DNA from: Serratia nevei
Lineage (GTDB): Bacteria > Pseudomonadota > Gammaproteobacteria > Enterobacterales > Enterobacteriaceae
Direction: 5' to 3'
DNA length: 64,000 nt
Assembly (NCBI RefSeq): GCF_037948395.1
Contig: NZ_CP149940.1
Coordinates: 806,001 to 870,000 of the forward strand
Part shown: positions 35,761-42,786 of the stretch, piece after piece
Position numbering within the stretch: the first letter of the stretch is position 1
How the letters are laid out: each line of letters opens with the position of its first letter
Notes under the pieces: model-generated
Told to the model about the DNA's origin: nothing
The model's input: the letters and a program-made list of their open reading frames with translations, nothing else
The model's database searches: none
Position numbers and translations under genes: made by a program

Positions 35761-36225
35761 TTACGGTTGCCGAAATTCGCTGAGTAGCTCGCCGTGCAAA
35801 TAAACCTGGGTGAAGCGAATGACGTTCTCCGGTTCGGGGGGTTCAGCCTGCGGAATGATATGCAGTGCGCTATCGCGCATCTCCACCAGGATTCTTTCGG
35901 TGAGTTGAAGCCGCACTGTCAGCTGGTTCGGAGTCTCGATATCTCTTTGAAACGAAAAATCATTTTTTCGTTTTTCTGGATTGGCGAAGAGGTCGGGTTG
36001 GTGGCTGCGTAACCAGGCCAGCACGGTGACGATGATCAGATCGTCGTCGGCTGACGGCCCATCCAGTGCCAGATTAAGCTGATAGCGGTATTCGAAGGAC
36101 AGCGAGGTGGCGAGCGTTGAGACCACTCGGCCGTTAGCAATGCCAAGACGCAGCCGTTCGGGGTTTTGTTGCAAAATGGGGACCGTATTGAGCAATTTGG
36201 CACGCAGCTGTTCGGGTTTTAACAT
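35761..36225 (-). CDS. Tail completion protein R (P2 gpR)
   Basis: A 154-residue homologue of P2 gpR (MLKPEQLRAKLLNTVPILQQNPERL; TLATSLSFEYRYQLNL; VLAWLRSHQPDL; C-terminal VYLHGELLSEF). P2 needs R and S to complete its tail. The S gene that follows R in P2 is missing; the spike gene V comes next after 85 bases. Confidence 0.9.
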   Translation of the reverse strand: MLKPEQLRAKLLNTVPILQQNPERLRLGIANGRVVSTLATSLSFEYRYQLNLALDGPSADDDLIIVTVLAWLRSHQPDLFANPEKRKNDFSFQRDIETPNQLTVRLQLTERILVEMRDSALHIIPQAEPPEPENVIRFTQVYLHGELLSEFRQP

Positions 36226-36277
36226 GATGAATCTCCTGAAAGGGAAGCGGTTTGAATGGGAGTCCGTTGAGAAGCGA

Positions 36278-36790
36278 TCAGTGTGGGACGGCGCTCAGGC
36301 ATAGCGCACGCTCAGCCGTTCGACGGCGTTCCAGGCCTTTGCTTTTGACGCCGTTGACATAAATCCAGCGTGGCAGTTGATCGCAGGCCGCCCGCCACTG
36401 GCGGCGTTTGATAAAGGTGGCCAGCGTTGAATGGCAGGCGGCACTGACGCCGACGTTGAAAGCGAAAGCGCTGACGGCGTCGTAAACCTGCTGTGGCATG
36501 TCGACGTCCATACAACGCGCGATGCCGCGCTCTACGGTGCGCACGTCCTCGATCAAATTGGCGGCCGCCTTGCGTTCGTCGATGACGGTGTCCGGCTTCA
36601 CGCCGGCAGTGTGGCCTATGCCGTTGGTCCAAATGCCGGCACTGCATTGGTAGGATGATAGCCGGCAGCCTTCGAAATCTGCGATCAGGCGCAAACCTTG
36701 TTCGGAGGTTTTCAGCGTATTGAACTGAGGCAGCAGGGTGGCGAGCGCTAAAATAGCCGCCACGCTGCAGCGTTTAGCGAGTGAGTTCAT
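36278..36790 (-). CDS. Endolysin, GH24 lysozyme with signal-anchor N-terminus
   Basis: A 170-residue muramidase of the P21/P22 lysozyme type. The catalytic set Glu40-X8-Cys49-X5-Thr55 is present in the segment starting at DFEGCRLSSYQ. Residues 9-20 form a weakly hydrophobic segment (SVAAILALATLL), as in SAR endolysins, which stay tethered to the inner membrane until the membrane loses its potential. It overlaps the holin gene by 17 bases. No spanin genes (Rz/Rz1, P2 lysB/lysC) follow; gpR starts only 52 bases away. Confidence 0.92.
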   Translation of the reverse strand: MNSLAKRCSVAAILALATLLPQFNTLKTSEQGLRLIADFEGCRLSSYQCSAGIWTNGIGHTAGVKPDTVIDERKAAANLIEDVRTVERGIARCMDVDMPQQVYDAVSAFAFNVGVSAACHSTLATFIKRRQWRAACDQLPRWIYVNGVKSKGLERRRTAERALCLSAVPH

Positions 36791-36992
36791 CGTAGACTCC
36801 GCGTTTCAGGCCGTTTTTTTTTAGCGATTTCAACAGCTGGTAGCTTTTACGTCGGTAATACCAATTCACGGCGAAGGTACCAACGCCAACCGCGGCTCCG
36901 ACCAGGATGGCGATGTCCTGCGCAGAATGGCTCCCTAACCAGGCCAGGCAAGCCGCCACGAGATACGCAAGGGTTGAAGTGAGTTTCTCCAT
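36774..36992 (-). CDS. Small holin
   Basis: A 72-residue membrane protein with two hydrophobic segments (about residues 8-20 and 25-45) and a basic C-terminus (YYRRKSYQLLKSLKKNGLKRG), the layout of class II / pinholin-like holins, for example the HP1 or P21 type. Paired with a SAR endolysin this predicts a pinholin that collapses membrane potential. It starts three bases after gpX ends. Confidence 0.82.
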   Translation of the reverse strand: MEKLTSTLAYLVAACLAWLGSHSAQDIAILVGAAVGVGTFAVNWYYRRKSYQLLKSLKKNGLKRGVYDELTR

Positions 36993-36995
36993 TGC

Positions 36996-37199
36996 TCAAT
37001 CCCACAATTTGACGGTTTCTCGTTGGGCTGCCACAGGCAGATCCGGCAATTCAACCGGTTGGCCGTGTGGTAGCAAGGGGCCCAGCTCGGCCAAGCCGCG
37101 ATTGGCCTGATAGACTTGTTCCACCTGGTGCAGCGTGCTGCCGTAATAGCGCCAGCAGATCGCGTCAATGGTGTCACCTTGTTGTGCGTAAATTTTCAT
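36996..37199 (-). CDS. Tail protein X (P2 gpX, LysM-like)
   Basis: A 67-residue protein, the same length as P2 gpX (MKIYAQQGDTIDAICWRYYG; NRGLAELGPLLPHGQPVELPD; C-terminal ETVKLWD). LysM-like fold; part of the tail. The start three codons inside the longest frame matches P2 and follows AGGATGG. In P2 the head-completion gene L lies directly upstream; here the late promoter region is upstream instead. Confidence 0.93.
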   Translation of the reverse strand: MKIYAQQGDTIDAICWRYYGSTLHQVEQVYQANRGLAELGPLLPHGQPVELPDLPVAAQRETVKLWD

Positions 37200-37292
37200 C
37201 ATTACCATCCTGCGATAGCGTTAGGGGGAGAGGGCGTTGGCCCCGGATGCCTTCAGTTTCCCGCGCGCGAGCGGGGAGGGGCAACGCGAGTG

Positions 37293-37316
37293 GGTTGTGG
37301 TTGCGATGGCACAACC
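37293..37316 (-). promoter_or_regulatory. Ogr-type late promoter site before X
   Basis: GGTTGT-N12-ACAACC, a perfect 6-bp inverted repeat containing the P2 late-promoter core TTGT-N12-ACAA. Its centre is about 105 bases before the gpX start, leaving a leader of about 50 bases. It would drive X, holin, lysozyme, R and perhaps V-G. Confidence 0.85.
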
Positions 37317-37337
37317 GGCCAGCGAAAGTGAGGTTGG

Positions 37338-37370
37338 CAAAAACAAAAACCCCCGCCGTAGGCGAGGGTT
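37338..37370 (-). terminator. Terminator after the SOS-controlled small gene
   Basis: On the minus strand AACCCTCGCC-TAC-GGCGGGGGTT followed by TTTGTTTTTG. It separates the small gene from the late operon. Confidence 0.88.
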
Positions 37371-37402
37371 GAAAACGTGTGGCTGGTGGGGTTAGCGGGA
37401 GG

Positions 37403-37585
37403 CTATTCGTCAGCGGGGTAAAATATTTCTTGATAATCGTTGTTCGGCAGTACCTGGCCGGCCAGATCGGAGATCAGCGACATGGCAATCAGAAACTCGG
37501 AGGCGCTGCATTGTGCAGCCTGTGAAACATCGGCGATGAACTGGATGCGGGACAGTGTTACTTGTTGTTTATCCATAATTTCCAC
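37403..37585 (-). CDS. Small SOS-controlled protein, candidate antirepressor
   Basis: About 60 codons from a GTG at 37585, seven bases after AGAGGG, or 57 from the ATG at 37576. The protein has a charged N-terminus (MDKQQVTLSRIQFIADV), a Cys/Ser-rich turn, a hydrophobic helix (EFLIAMSLISDLAGQVL) and an acidic end (DYQEIFYPADE). I do not recognise the family. Its promoter overlaps a LexA box and it has its own terminator. In phage 186 and relatives a LexA-controlled gene near this place (tum) encodes an antirepressor; Tum is much longer (about 146 residues), so homology is not claimed. A role in lifting repression after DNA damage is inferred from position and control. Confidence 0.75.
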   Translation of the reverse strand: MEIMDKQQVTLSRIQFIADVSQAAQCSASEFLIAMSLISDLAGQVLPNNDYQEIFYPADE

Positions 37586-37606
37586 TGTTTTGCCCTCTCT
37601 TGAATA

Positions 37607-37626
37607 TACTGTGTATTTATACAGTA
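37607..37626 (-). promoter_or_regulatory. LexA box inside the P2-like block
   Basis: CTGT-GTATTTAT-ACAG with TA on both sides, close to the ideal SOS box. On the minus strand a promoter fits: TTGACG (37646-37651) and TAATAC (37624-37629) with 16 bases between; the LexA box overlaps the -10 element and the start, so LexA would block it. Confidence 0.93.
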
Positions 37627-37647
37627 TTAAGCAAAACGCTAAAGGCG

Positions 37648-39744
37648 TCAATGGTTAGACTTATCATTTGTGCAGTAAAAATACGGCCAATCATTGATTA
37701 GCGGAAATTGTACAAGATGGCCGTCGAAACGGATTTTGCCGCCGCGGGCAAGCACCTCCAACTGCCAGCGTTGCGGTTCGATGCCCCTATCCCGAAGCGT
37801 GCGGGCAATATTCAGACACTGTTGCCGTTGTGGCGGTGTCAGCCGAGCTGAAGGTGCCGCCGGGGCCGGCAGTTGAAGGTGGCGTGTTCCACAGTTATTG
37901 CCAGAACTCCAAGGCGTTGCGGCGGCAAGGTTTTTAGCGACGATCCGCCATTGCACGGTGCGCGTTCGGTATACCCGTTCAGCACCCAAATGTGGTGCAT
38001 AGATGCCGACAACTTTTGCTATGGGTTCATCATAAGCGTTTCGTGTTTCTGAGGCTTCACGCGCAACACGCACCCATTGGTGGCTGCGTGGCACATTGGT
38101 GCCGCCTTGCGCCTGTATGTAACCGGCAAAGTCACCGGCATCGGCAGCGGCGCGTACGGCTTCGGTGCCGGCGTCAAACTGCGGCGACAGGTCTTGGCCG
38201 CGGATGCGCCGACATTCGCGGTAGACGCCAATACTGGGCAGGCCGAAGGGATGAAACTGCGGGATGCGCCAGGTGGTGGCCCAGGCGCTGACCGCGCGGG
38301 CGGTATCGCTCAGCGGGGCACCGGTTTCGCGATCGATTTCTTCCTCCTGCGCATATCCATCGAGATTTTTGGCGACATATTTAGCCAGATAGGCGGTGGC
38401 GCCGCCGCGGTTGAGGTGTTTGCACTGGAAACGATGTTGTTGGGCGCCGGGTTCTTCCGCATCCTGCTGCAGGGCATAACGTTGCATGATGTCGATCACC
38501 GCCTGACGTTGCGCCTGCAGAGTGAACATCATCAGATGCCAGTGGGGCGTGCCGTCATGATGAGGCTCAACTACCCGCATACCGTAGACCTGCAGGCGAC
38601 GATCCTTGAAAGCGGTACGCATTTTCCCCCACTGGGCCACCAGATAGCGCTGGCCGTCCTTTGGTGTGAAAGCTTGCCGTTGCCAGCACGAATTGAAACG
38701 CGTTTTGCCTCGTTCGCCGGCCTGCTGGACAGGGTGAAAGCAGGCCGGTGCCGTCAGCGTGACAAACAGCCCACAGTGACCGTTGCGGACGGCGTAGGTT
38801 TCTATACCGGCGAGGGTGTTCATCAATTCCATCCGCCGAATGGCGGGATTGGCGATGCTGCCAAGCACTTTTTCCATAAGATCGATGCGTTCACCCGTGG
38901 CGACGTTTTCCAGCTCACAACGATTAAGGTAATCGAGGTTCGATTGGCGCCGTGCGTTGACATCGTGTATGGCCTGCCGGCTGGCATAGGGTGACGCGTT
39001 GCTGCGGACGTTGCCTATCGCGATTTGCAGCGCCTCGCGCCACTGCATGCGCTGCATTTTGAGACGACGGATCCACCAGCGATCGTCGGTCAGACGCGAC
39101 AGCGCCGCAATCGCCCGCTCGCTGTCCAACTTGCCTTTACGATAACAGCGCCAGTGCATGGGCTGGATATTGAAGGCGCGTGCCATCGTGGCAATTTGGC
39201 GATAGAGGCGACGCTGTATATCCGCGTGTAACAGGATTTCTACATTATTGCTGTGTTTCACCAGCAAGGCGTCACATTCACTCTGGTAGAGCGCAGAAAG
39301 TTGGCCCCCGATACGCCGCGCCAACTGCTCCAGCGCTTTATCGCCCAGTGTGGGCAGTGCGCTATAGCTGTCTGCTTCACTGCCAAAGTGCAGTGATTTT
39401 CGTTGATCCAAACCGAAATTATTATTTACCTGCTGAATGCGTGGCCATATCCGCCGATGGAAAACTCGCACCAGATAATGCCAGGCAGCATGAGCCCCCT
39501 TTTGGCTGAGCAGCTGGCGGTGGCGCTCAAGGAACGGCGTGCGCAGATAATAAGGTAGGTTATGAATACACTGCAGTATCGCTTGCCATTGGCGCAGTTG
39601 GTCGCGATTGAGCGCCGTTTCGCGCCCTATCGCACGACGTGGCGCGTTCCACGGATAGGCGTAATCATCAGACGCCGTGTGTCGTGTCGCAGGGGGATTT
39701 GCCGGTGGAAATGCCGCCGGCATGTTTTTAACGGTGGGCGACAT
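37648..39744 (-). CDS. P2 gpA-like rolling-circle replication initiator
   Basis: A 698-residue endonuclease of the P2 gpA family, which nicks one strand at the phage origin (located inside the A gene in P2) and starts rolling-circle replication. The metal-binding histidine motif is at 395-403 (HHDGTPHWH) and the paired nicking tyrosines are Tyr452 and Tyr456 (AYLAKYVAKN), so the active site looks intact. The FVTLTAPACFHP motif at 327-338 is also conserved. In a headless tail cluster such a gene has no packaging purpose. It overlaps the DksA-like gene by 17 bases, and its stop overlaps the -35 box of the SOS promoter. Confidence 0.93.
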   Translation of the reverse strand: MSPTVKNMPAAFPPANPPATRHTASDDYAYPWNAPRRAIGRETALNRDQLRQWQAILQCIHNLPYYLRTPFLERHRQLLSQKGAHAAWHYLVRVFHRRIWPRIQQVNNNFGLDQRKSLHFGSEADSYSALPTLGDKALEQLARRIGGQLSALYQSECDALLVKHSNNVEILLHADIQRRLYRQIATMARAFNIQPMHWRCYRKGKLDSERAIAALSRLTDDRWWIRRLKMQRMQWREALQIAIGNVRSNASPYASRQAIHDVNARRQSNLDYLNRCELENVATGERIDLMEKVLGSIANPAIRRMELMNTLAGIETYAVRNGHCGLFVTLTAPACFHPVQQAGERGKTRFNSCWQRQAFTPKDGQRYLVAQWGKMRTAFKDRRLQVYGMRVVEPHHDGTPHWHLMMFTLQAQRQAVIDIMQRYALQQDAEEPGAQQHRFQCKHLNRGGATAYLAKYVAKNLDGYAQEEEIDRETGAPLSDTARAVSAWATTWRIPQFHPFGLPSIGVYRECRRIRGQDLSPQFDAGTEAVRAAADAGDFAGYIQAQGGTNVPRSHQWVRVAREASETRNAYDEPIAKVVGIYAPHLGAERVYRTRTVQWRIVAKNLAAATPWSSGNNCGTRHLQLPAPAAPSARLTPPQRQQCLNIARTLRDRGIEPQRWQLEVLARGGKIRFDGHLVQFPLINDWPYFYCTNDKSNH

Positions 39745-39949
39745 GGCGTTGTTTGGCTTCTGTGATCTCCTGGCAGGTCACGCAGCGGCTAACGCCAGGA
39801 ACCGCGATACGCCTCGCTGCAGGGATCGCCGCCTCACAATCGCTGCAAGAGAACGCCGAGGGCGTTGCGACCACCGGCCTGGCGTACGCGATTTGTTTCT
39901 CGAGCATCAATGCCTGGCGCTCCTGGGCCATATCAATAGTATCTGCCAT
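39728..39949 (-). CDS. TraR/DksA-type zinc finger protein
   Basis: A 73-residue protein with a C4 zinc finger (Cys35, Cys38, Cys56, Cys59; FSCSDCEAAIPAARR then GVSRCVTCQE) and an N-terminal helix with DMAQERQALMLEKQI. Such short DksA-like proteins occur in P2-type phages and F-like plasmids (TraR), where TraR alters RNA polymerase without ppGpp. Whether this one binds RNA polymerase is unknown. It lies directly upstream of gpA with a 17-base overlap and is probably translated with it. Confidence 0.85.
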   Translation of the reverse strand: MADTIDMAQERQALMLEKQIAYARPVVATPSAFSCSDCEAAIPAARRIAVPGVSRCVTCQEITEAKQRHVAHR

Positions 39950-40028
39950 AACATTTTCCTGGGATTGAATCGGGTGAATTTGGGCCGAGCGGTGCCCGGC
40001 GGGTTACAGGCCAGTTTTTTTCGCAAGG

Positions 40029-40334
40029 TTATTTTTTCTGGGTTAACAGACAGTCTGCTTCGCTGATATAGCGCGGTAACGATTGACTGAGCGAGATGAG
40101 CTCATTGAGTGCCGCGACGATTTGCCGCCGTTCGGCATAACCCATTTCATGAAATTTTAACCATACATGGCGCTCGGTCAGCCCGGCGTGAAAGCAAAAC
40201 GTATGACGCACGTGCAGCGGAGCCGTGTTGTAGATCGCTTCGGCATGATTGGTTTGCCGGGTAAACAGTGTGCGGCGGATTTCAGCAATACGCCGCAGGC
40301 CGATAGCCCGTTGCTCCTCGCTGGCCAGCAGCAT
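40029..40334 (-). CDS. Small phage protein, DUF5347-like
   Basis: A 101-residue protein starting MLLASEEQRAIGLRRIAEIRRTLF; I recall this start from DUF5347 proteins of P2-like prophages, but this is a memory match only. It is helical and basic in the first half and has FHAGLTERHVWLKFHEMGYAERRQ in the middle. The start was chosen at an ATG preceded by AAGGAGAG; the frame is open further upstream but without a ribosome site. It is the first minus-strand gene after the divergent control region, where P2-like phages carry early genes such as cox or cII. No function is claimed. Confidence 0.7.
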   Translation of the reverse strand: MLLASEEQRAIGLRRIAEIRRTLFTRQTNHAEAIYNTAPLHVRHTFCFHAGLTERHVWLKFHEMGYAERRQIVAALNELISLSQSLPRYISEADCLLTQKK

Positions 40335-40483
40335 GGCACTCTCCTTATCTGATGTTTGATGGTTGCTTGCAAAAACAAGATGGATTAACCGTCTTTCTCT
40401 GGCGCAATTTTGAGTCAATACACTGTAAACAAAGTCGTTGTGCAAGATTGTTGCCGCTTTACAGTATTTGCATTTTAATCAGT

Positions 40484-40518
40484 CATGTCGCATCATCTTA
40501 ACTAAAGCGATCGACATG
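40484..40518. promoter_or_regulatory. Candidate repressor operator
   Basis: A 7-bp inverted repeat CATGTCG/CGACATG with 21 bases between the arms, within the 264-base region between the divergent repressor and early genes. The rest of that region is AT-rich and holds two copies of ATTTTAATC (40473-40481 and near 40577). The spacing of about three helical turns would fit a repressor with two DNA-binding domains, but this is inference. Confidence 0.4.
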
Positions 40519-40598
40519 CCGAGCGACGGCGAATTGATGTTACTTTAAATCGCAAAATGCGACTTGTAAATGCAAATTTTATTTTAATCGGTGATGAT

Positions 40599-41465
40599 AT
40601 GCGTGAAGAAGCGACAAACAACAACACCTCCGTGGGAGCGGTGATTGAAAGAGTTCTTTCATCTTATGGCGTTGGCACGCAGAAGGAATTGAGTGAAATC
40701 CTTGGGATAGCGCCGAATAACATCAGTAGTTGGCAACAGCGGGGTAGCGTTCCCGGATACGTCATCATCAACTGCGCGTTGGCCACGGGGGCAGACTTGG
40801 CCTGGCTGATGACTGGTGAGTTTGCAAAATCAAAAAATAATCGCAAGCCTGCGTCATCTGCGCAAGGTAAAGTGCTTTACGATCGCGTTTTGGCTTCTGG
40901 CGGAAAAGGGGTATTGCGCCGCATTTTGGACGCTTATGGTTTCAATCTGCAAAAAGAGTTGGGCGACCTGCTGGGTATCTCTTCAGGCACGATGAGCACC
41001 TGGGTACGCCGCAACTATTTCCCTGGCGATATCGTGGTGACCTGTGCTTTGGATACAGGCGTCTCGCTGCTGTGGCTGGCGACGGGACAGGGTGAAATGT
41101 GGGGCGATGCCGCACCGGCGACACCGGTGTCAGGGGCTCGCACGATACCGAAATATCGCCTGCTCGCCGGGCAGTTGAAAGAGGTGGGGCAGTGGTCGGC
41201 AGACTGCTCTTTGATTCCTGATGGTGTGGCTCAACCGGCTTACGTTGATGGCGGGCGCGTATCCTGGCTGGTGGATCTGGCCGTTACGCATATCGCCAAT
41301 GGCCGCTGGCTGGTGGACATCGACGGTAACCTGGACGTTTACGATATAGCGCGTTTACCGGGCAACCAGGTGCGGGTCAGCGGCAGCAACGTCGACTTCC
41401 AATGTTCCCCGGATGCGTTGAAAGCGCTTGGCATGGTCTGGTTAACGTTGACGCCGCAGGCATAA
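40599..41465 (+). CDS. CI-type repressor with two tandem helix-turn-helix domains
   Basis: A 288-residue repressor. Two copies of the phage CI helix-turn-helix domain are present: one near the N-terminus (VIERVLSSYGVGTQKELSEI; IAPNNISSWQQRG) and one about 85 residues later (LRRILDAYGFNLQKELGDLL; ISSGTMSTWVRRN). Both share the pattern Y-G-x-x-x-Q-K-E-L and end with CAL-TG-LLWL/LAWL. The C-terminal 110 residues resemble the oligomerisation domain of 186-type CI. Known relatives have one such DNA-binding domain. The start at MREEATN was chosen for its GGTGAT sequence upstream; an in-frame ATG 14 codons earlier is possible. Confidence 0.85.
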   Translation: MREEATNNNTSVGAVIERVLSSYGVGTQKELSEILGIAPNNISSWQQRGSVPGYVIINCALATGADLAWLMTGEFAKSKNNRKPASSAQGKVLYDRVLASGGKGVLRRILDAYGFNLQKELGDLLGISSGTMSTWVRRNYFPGDIVVTCALDTGVSLLWLATGQGEMWGDAAPATPVSGARTIPKYRLLAGQLKEVGQWSADCSLIPDGVAQPAYVDGGRVSWLVDLAVTHIANGRWLVDIDGNLDVYDIARLPGNQVRVSGSNVDFQCSPDALKALGMVWLTLTPQA

Positions 41466-41492
41466 AAAAAAAGCCCATCGATGATGGGCTTC
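41463..41492 (-). terminator. Terminator after ydiY
   Basis: AGCCCATC-GAT-GATGGGCT with a T-run on the minus-strand side, 25 bases after the ydiY stop. It also lies right after the repressor stop, but in that direction there is no T-run. Confidence 0.85.
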
Positions 41493-41515
41493 GAGAGATT
41501 CTGGGCGGGGGGAGG

Positions 41516-42280
41516 TTACAGGCCGTAGACCAGCGTGACCGAGGTGGTGGTATCGGTGTTTTTCGGTGCGGAGGCCGGCGGTTTGCTGTTGTAGGTCACG
41601 GTGTAGGCCACGCGCAGTGAGAAGCGATCGTTGATCGCCACGTTCAACGCGCTTTCCGAGTTCAGCGTGGTTTCCTCGTTCGCCAGCGCGGAAACGCCCT
41701 GAATGAACTTGGTGTTGTCGGTCAGCTGATAGGAATAGTTGGCCGCACCGTAGGCCAGCCCTTTGGTCGAGCGGCCGCCGCCGTGGTATTCGTCATGGCG
41801 TACGCCGGGACCAAATTCCACCCGCAGATCGCTGAGCGGCCCGTTGAGGAGTTGGCGGCCGTAACCGCCGGTCAGCGTGGAGCGCGAGTCATAACCGTTG
41901 AAACGGTCGCTCAGCCAGCTGGCCTGGCCGAACAGGTAGTTGCGATCGGTCAGGTTATAGCGCGTACGGCCACCGGCCTGGTACTTTTCGGACGAGCGCA
42001 CGTTGGAGGAGGTGGTGTTGTTGGCCGCCCCCCACAGGCTATATGCCGCGTCGGTATTGAACCAGGTCATATTGGTGTTGGCCAACAGGGTGGAGCTTTG
42101 CGAGTTGCCGGACTGGGCGTTGTAGCCCGCCTGCACGTTGCCTTCGAACGGTTTCTTGGCGGTGGCCGGATCGTCCATCGCGGTGAAAAGCGTATTGTCG
42201 GCAAGGGCTGAAACACTGGTGAAAGTCGTTAAGCAGCAAATATACAGCGGAAAAGCGCGACGAGCGCGAGAAGAGAGCAT
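41516..42280 (-). CDS. ydiY: YdiY-like outer-membrane beta-barrel protein (DUF481)
   Basis: A 254-residue exported protein with signal peptide (cleavage about residue 28, SVSALA-DN) followed by a run of amphipathic strands (VQAGYNAQSGNSQSSTL; TRYNLTDRNYLFGQASW; LRVEFGPGVRHDEYHG; FSLRVAYTVTYNSK) and a terminal VTLVYGL strand ending in a hydrophobic residue, as in outer-membrane barrels. E. coli YdiY is an acid-induced DUF481 protein of unknown role. It marks the right end of the accessory block and is divergent from aroF. Confidence 0.85.
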   Translation of the reverse strand: MLSSRARRAFPLYICCLTTFTSVSALADNTLFTAMDDPATAKKPFEGNVQAGYNAQSGNSQSSTLLANTNMTWFNTDAAYSLWGAANNTTSSNVRSSEKYQAGGRTRYNLTDRNYLFGQASWLSDRFNGYDSRSTLTGGYGRQLLNGPLSDLRVEFGPGVRHDEYHGGGRSTKGLAYGAANYSYQLTDNTKFIQGVSALANEETTLNSESALNVAINDRFSLRVAYTVTYNSKPPASAPKNTDTTTSVTLVYGL

Positions 42281-42506
42281 CTTGGATCCAGTTGTTAAGG
42301 GTGGTTATTGTTGATGACGGTCACATTATATCGGTTCACTTCGGCGACAAAAATAGCCGCCATTAGCTTAAGTTTTTAATTTTTATTCCTCATTTATTCG
42401 CTTTTCTTCTACTTAAATTCATCGCTTTCGGCGGCATTTCGTGCTGAGCCTGACGGTATCCGCTACTGTCCGTTCGTGGGCGCCGAGACGGGCGGTGTAT
42501 CTTCCC

Positions 42507-42536
42507 TGTAAAACTAATTGTACAAATATGTTTACG
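42507..42536 (+). promoter_or_regulatory. Pair of overlapping TyrR boxes upstream of aroF
   Basis: TGTAAA-N6-TGTACA and, sharing the TGTACA, TGTACA-N6-TTTACG, both close to TGTAAA-N6-TTTACA. A third, weaker box (GGTAAT-N6-TTTACG) is at 42670-42687. E. coli aroF also has several TyrR boxes and is repressed by TyrR with tyrosine. The rest of the 506-base gap between ydiY and aroF is strongly AT-rich (42580-42700) and has no gene. Confidence 0.75.
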
Positions 42537-42786
42537 ATTGGGTGTTTTGGTTCGCAGGGTGCCTAGGCGCGTTTTGATGATCCTGTAATTTTATTATATT
42601 ATTGATTTAAATGAATTTAATTGTATTTTATTGATGTTTTTATACATGTTTTTTTATAAGCAAAAGCACGGTAATTTTTTATTTACGAAAATTGGATTGA
42701 AATCTTTACATCGCGTGATAAGGTAGAGCCCTGAAACGCTCAATGTTCCATTTCAACGCATAACGCCAAACGACAGGAATAGCATC

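Larger units (their letters stand above)
21764..41465. mobile_element. P2-like tail cluster (probable R-type tailocin), no capsid or integrase genes
   Basis: A block of about 19.7 kb between rplS and ydiY. On the minus strand, read in transcription order: a DUF5347-like gene, a DksA-like zinc finger, gpA, an SOS-controlled small gene, X, holin, lysozyme, R, V, W, J, I, H, G, FI, FII, E/E', T, U, D and ogr; the repressor is divergent at the right end. All P2 head genes (portal, terminase, scaffold, capsid, head completion), gene S, spanin genes, cox and int are missing, while every tail gene frame is open. I saw no flanking direct repeat. The pattern fits a domesticated contractile-tail bacteriocin rather than a working prophage. 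Confidence 0.85.

Noticed and set aside
21764..41465. An intact, inducible P2-type prophage
   Set aside because: No integrase, portal, terminase, scaffold, capsid or head-completion gene in the block.
21764..41465. A type VI secretion system or extracellular contractile injection system of the Afp/PVC type
   Set aside because: Gene order, Ogr, gpA, lysis genes and tail proteins are those of P2; no AAA+ ATPase and no toxin cargo gene is seen.
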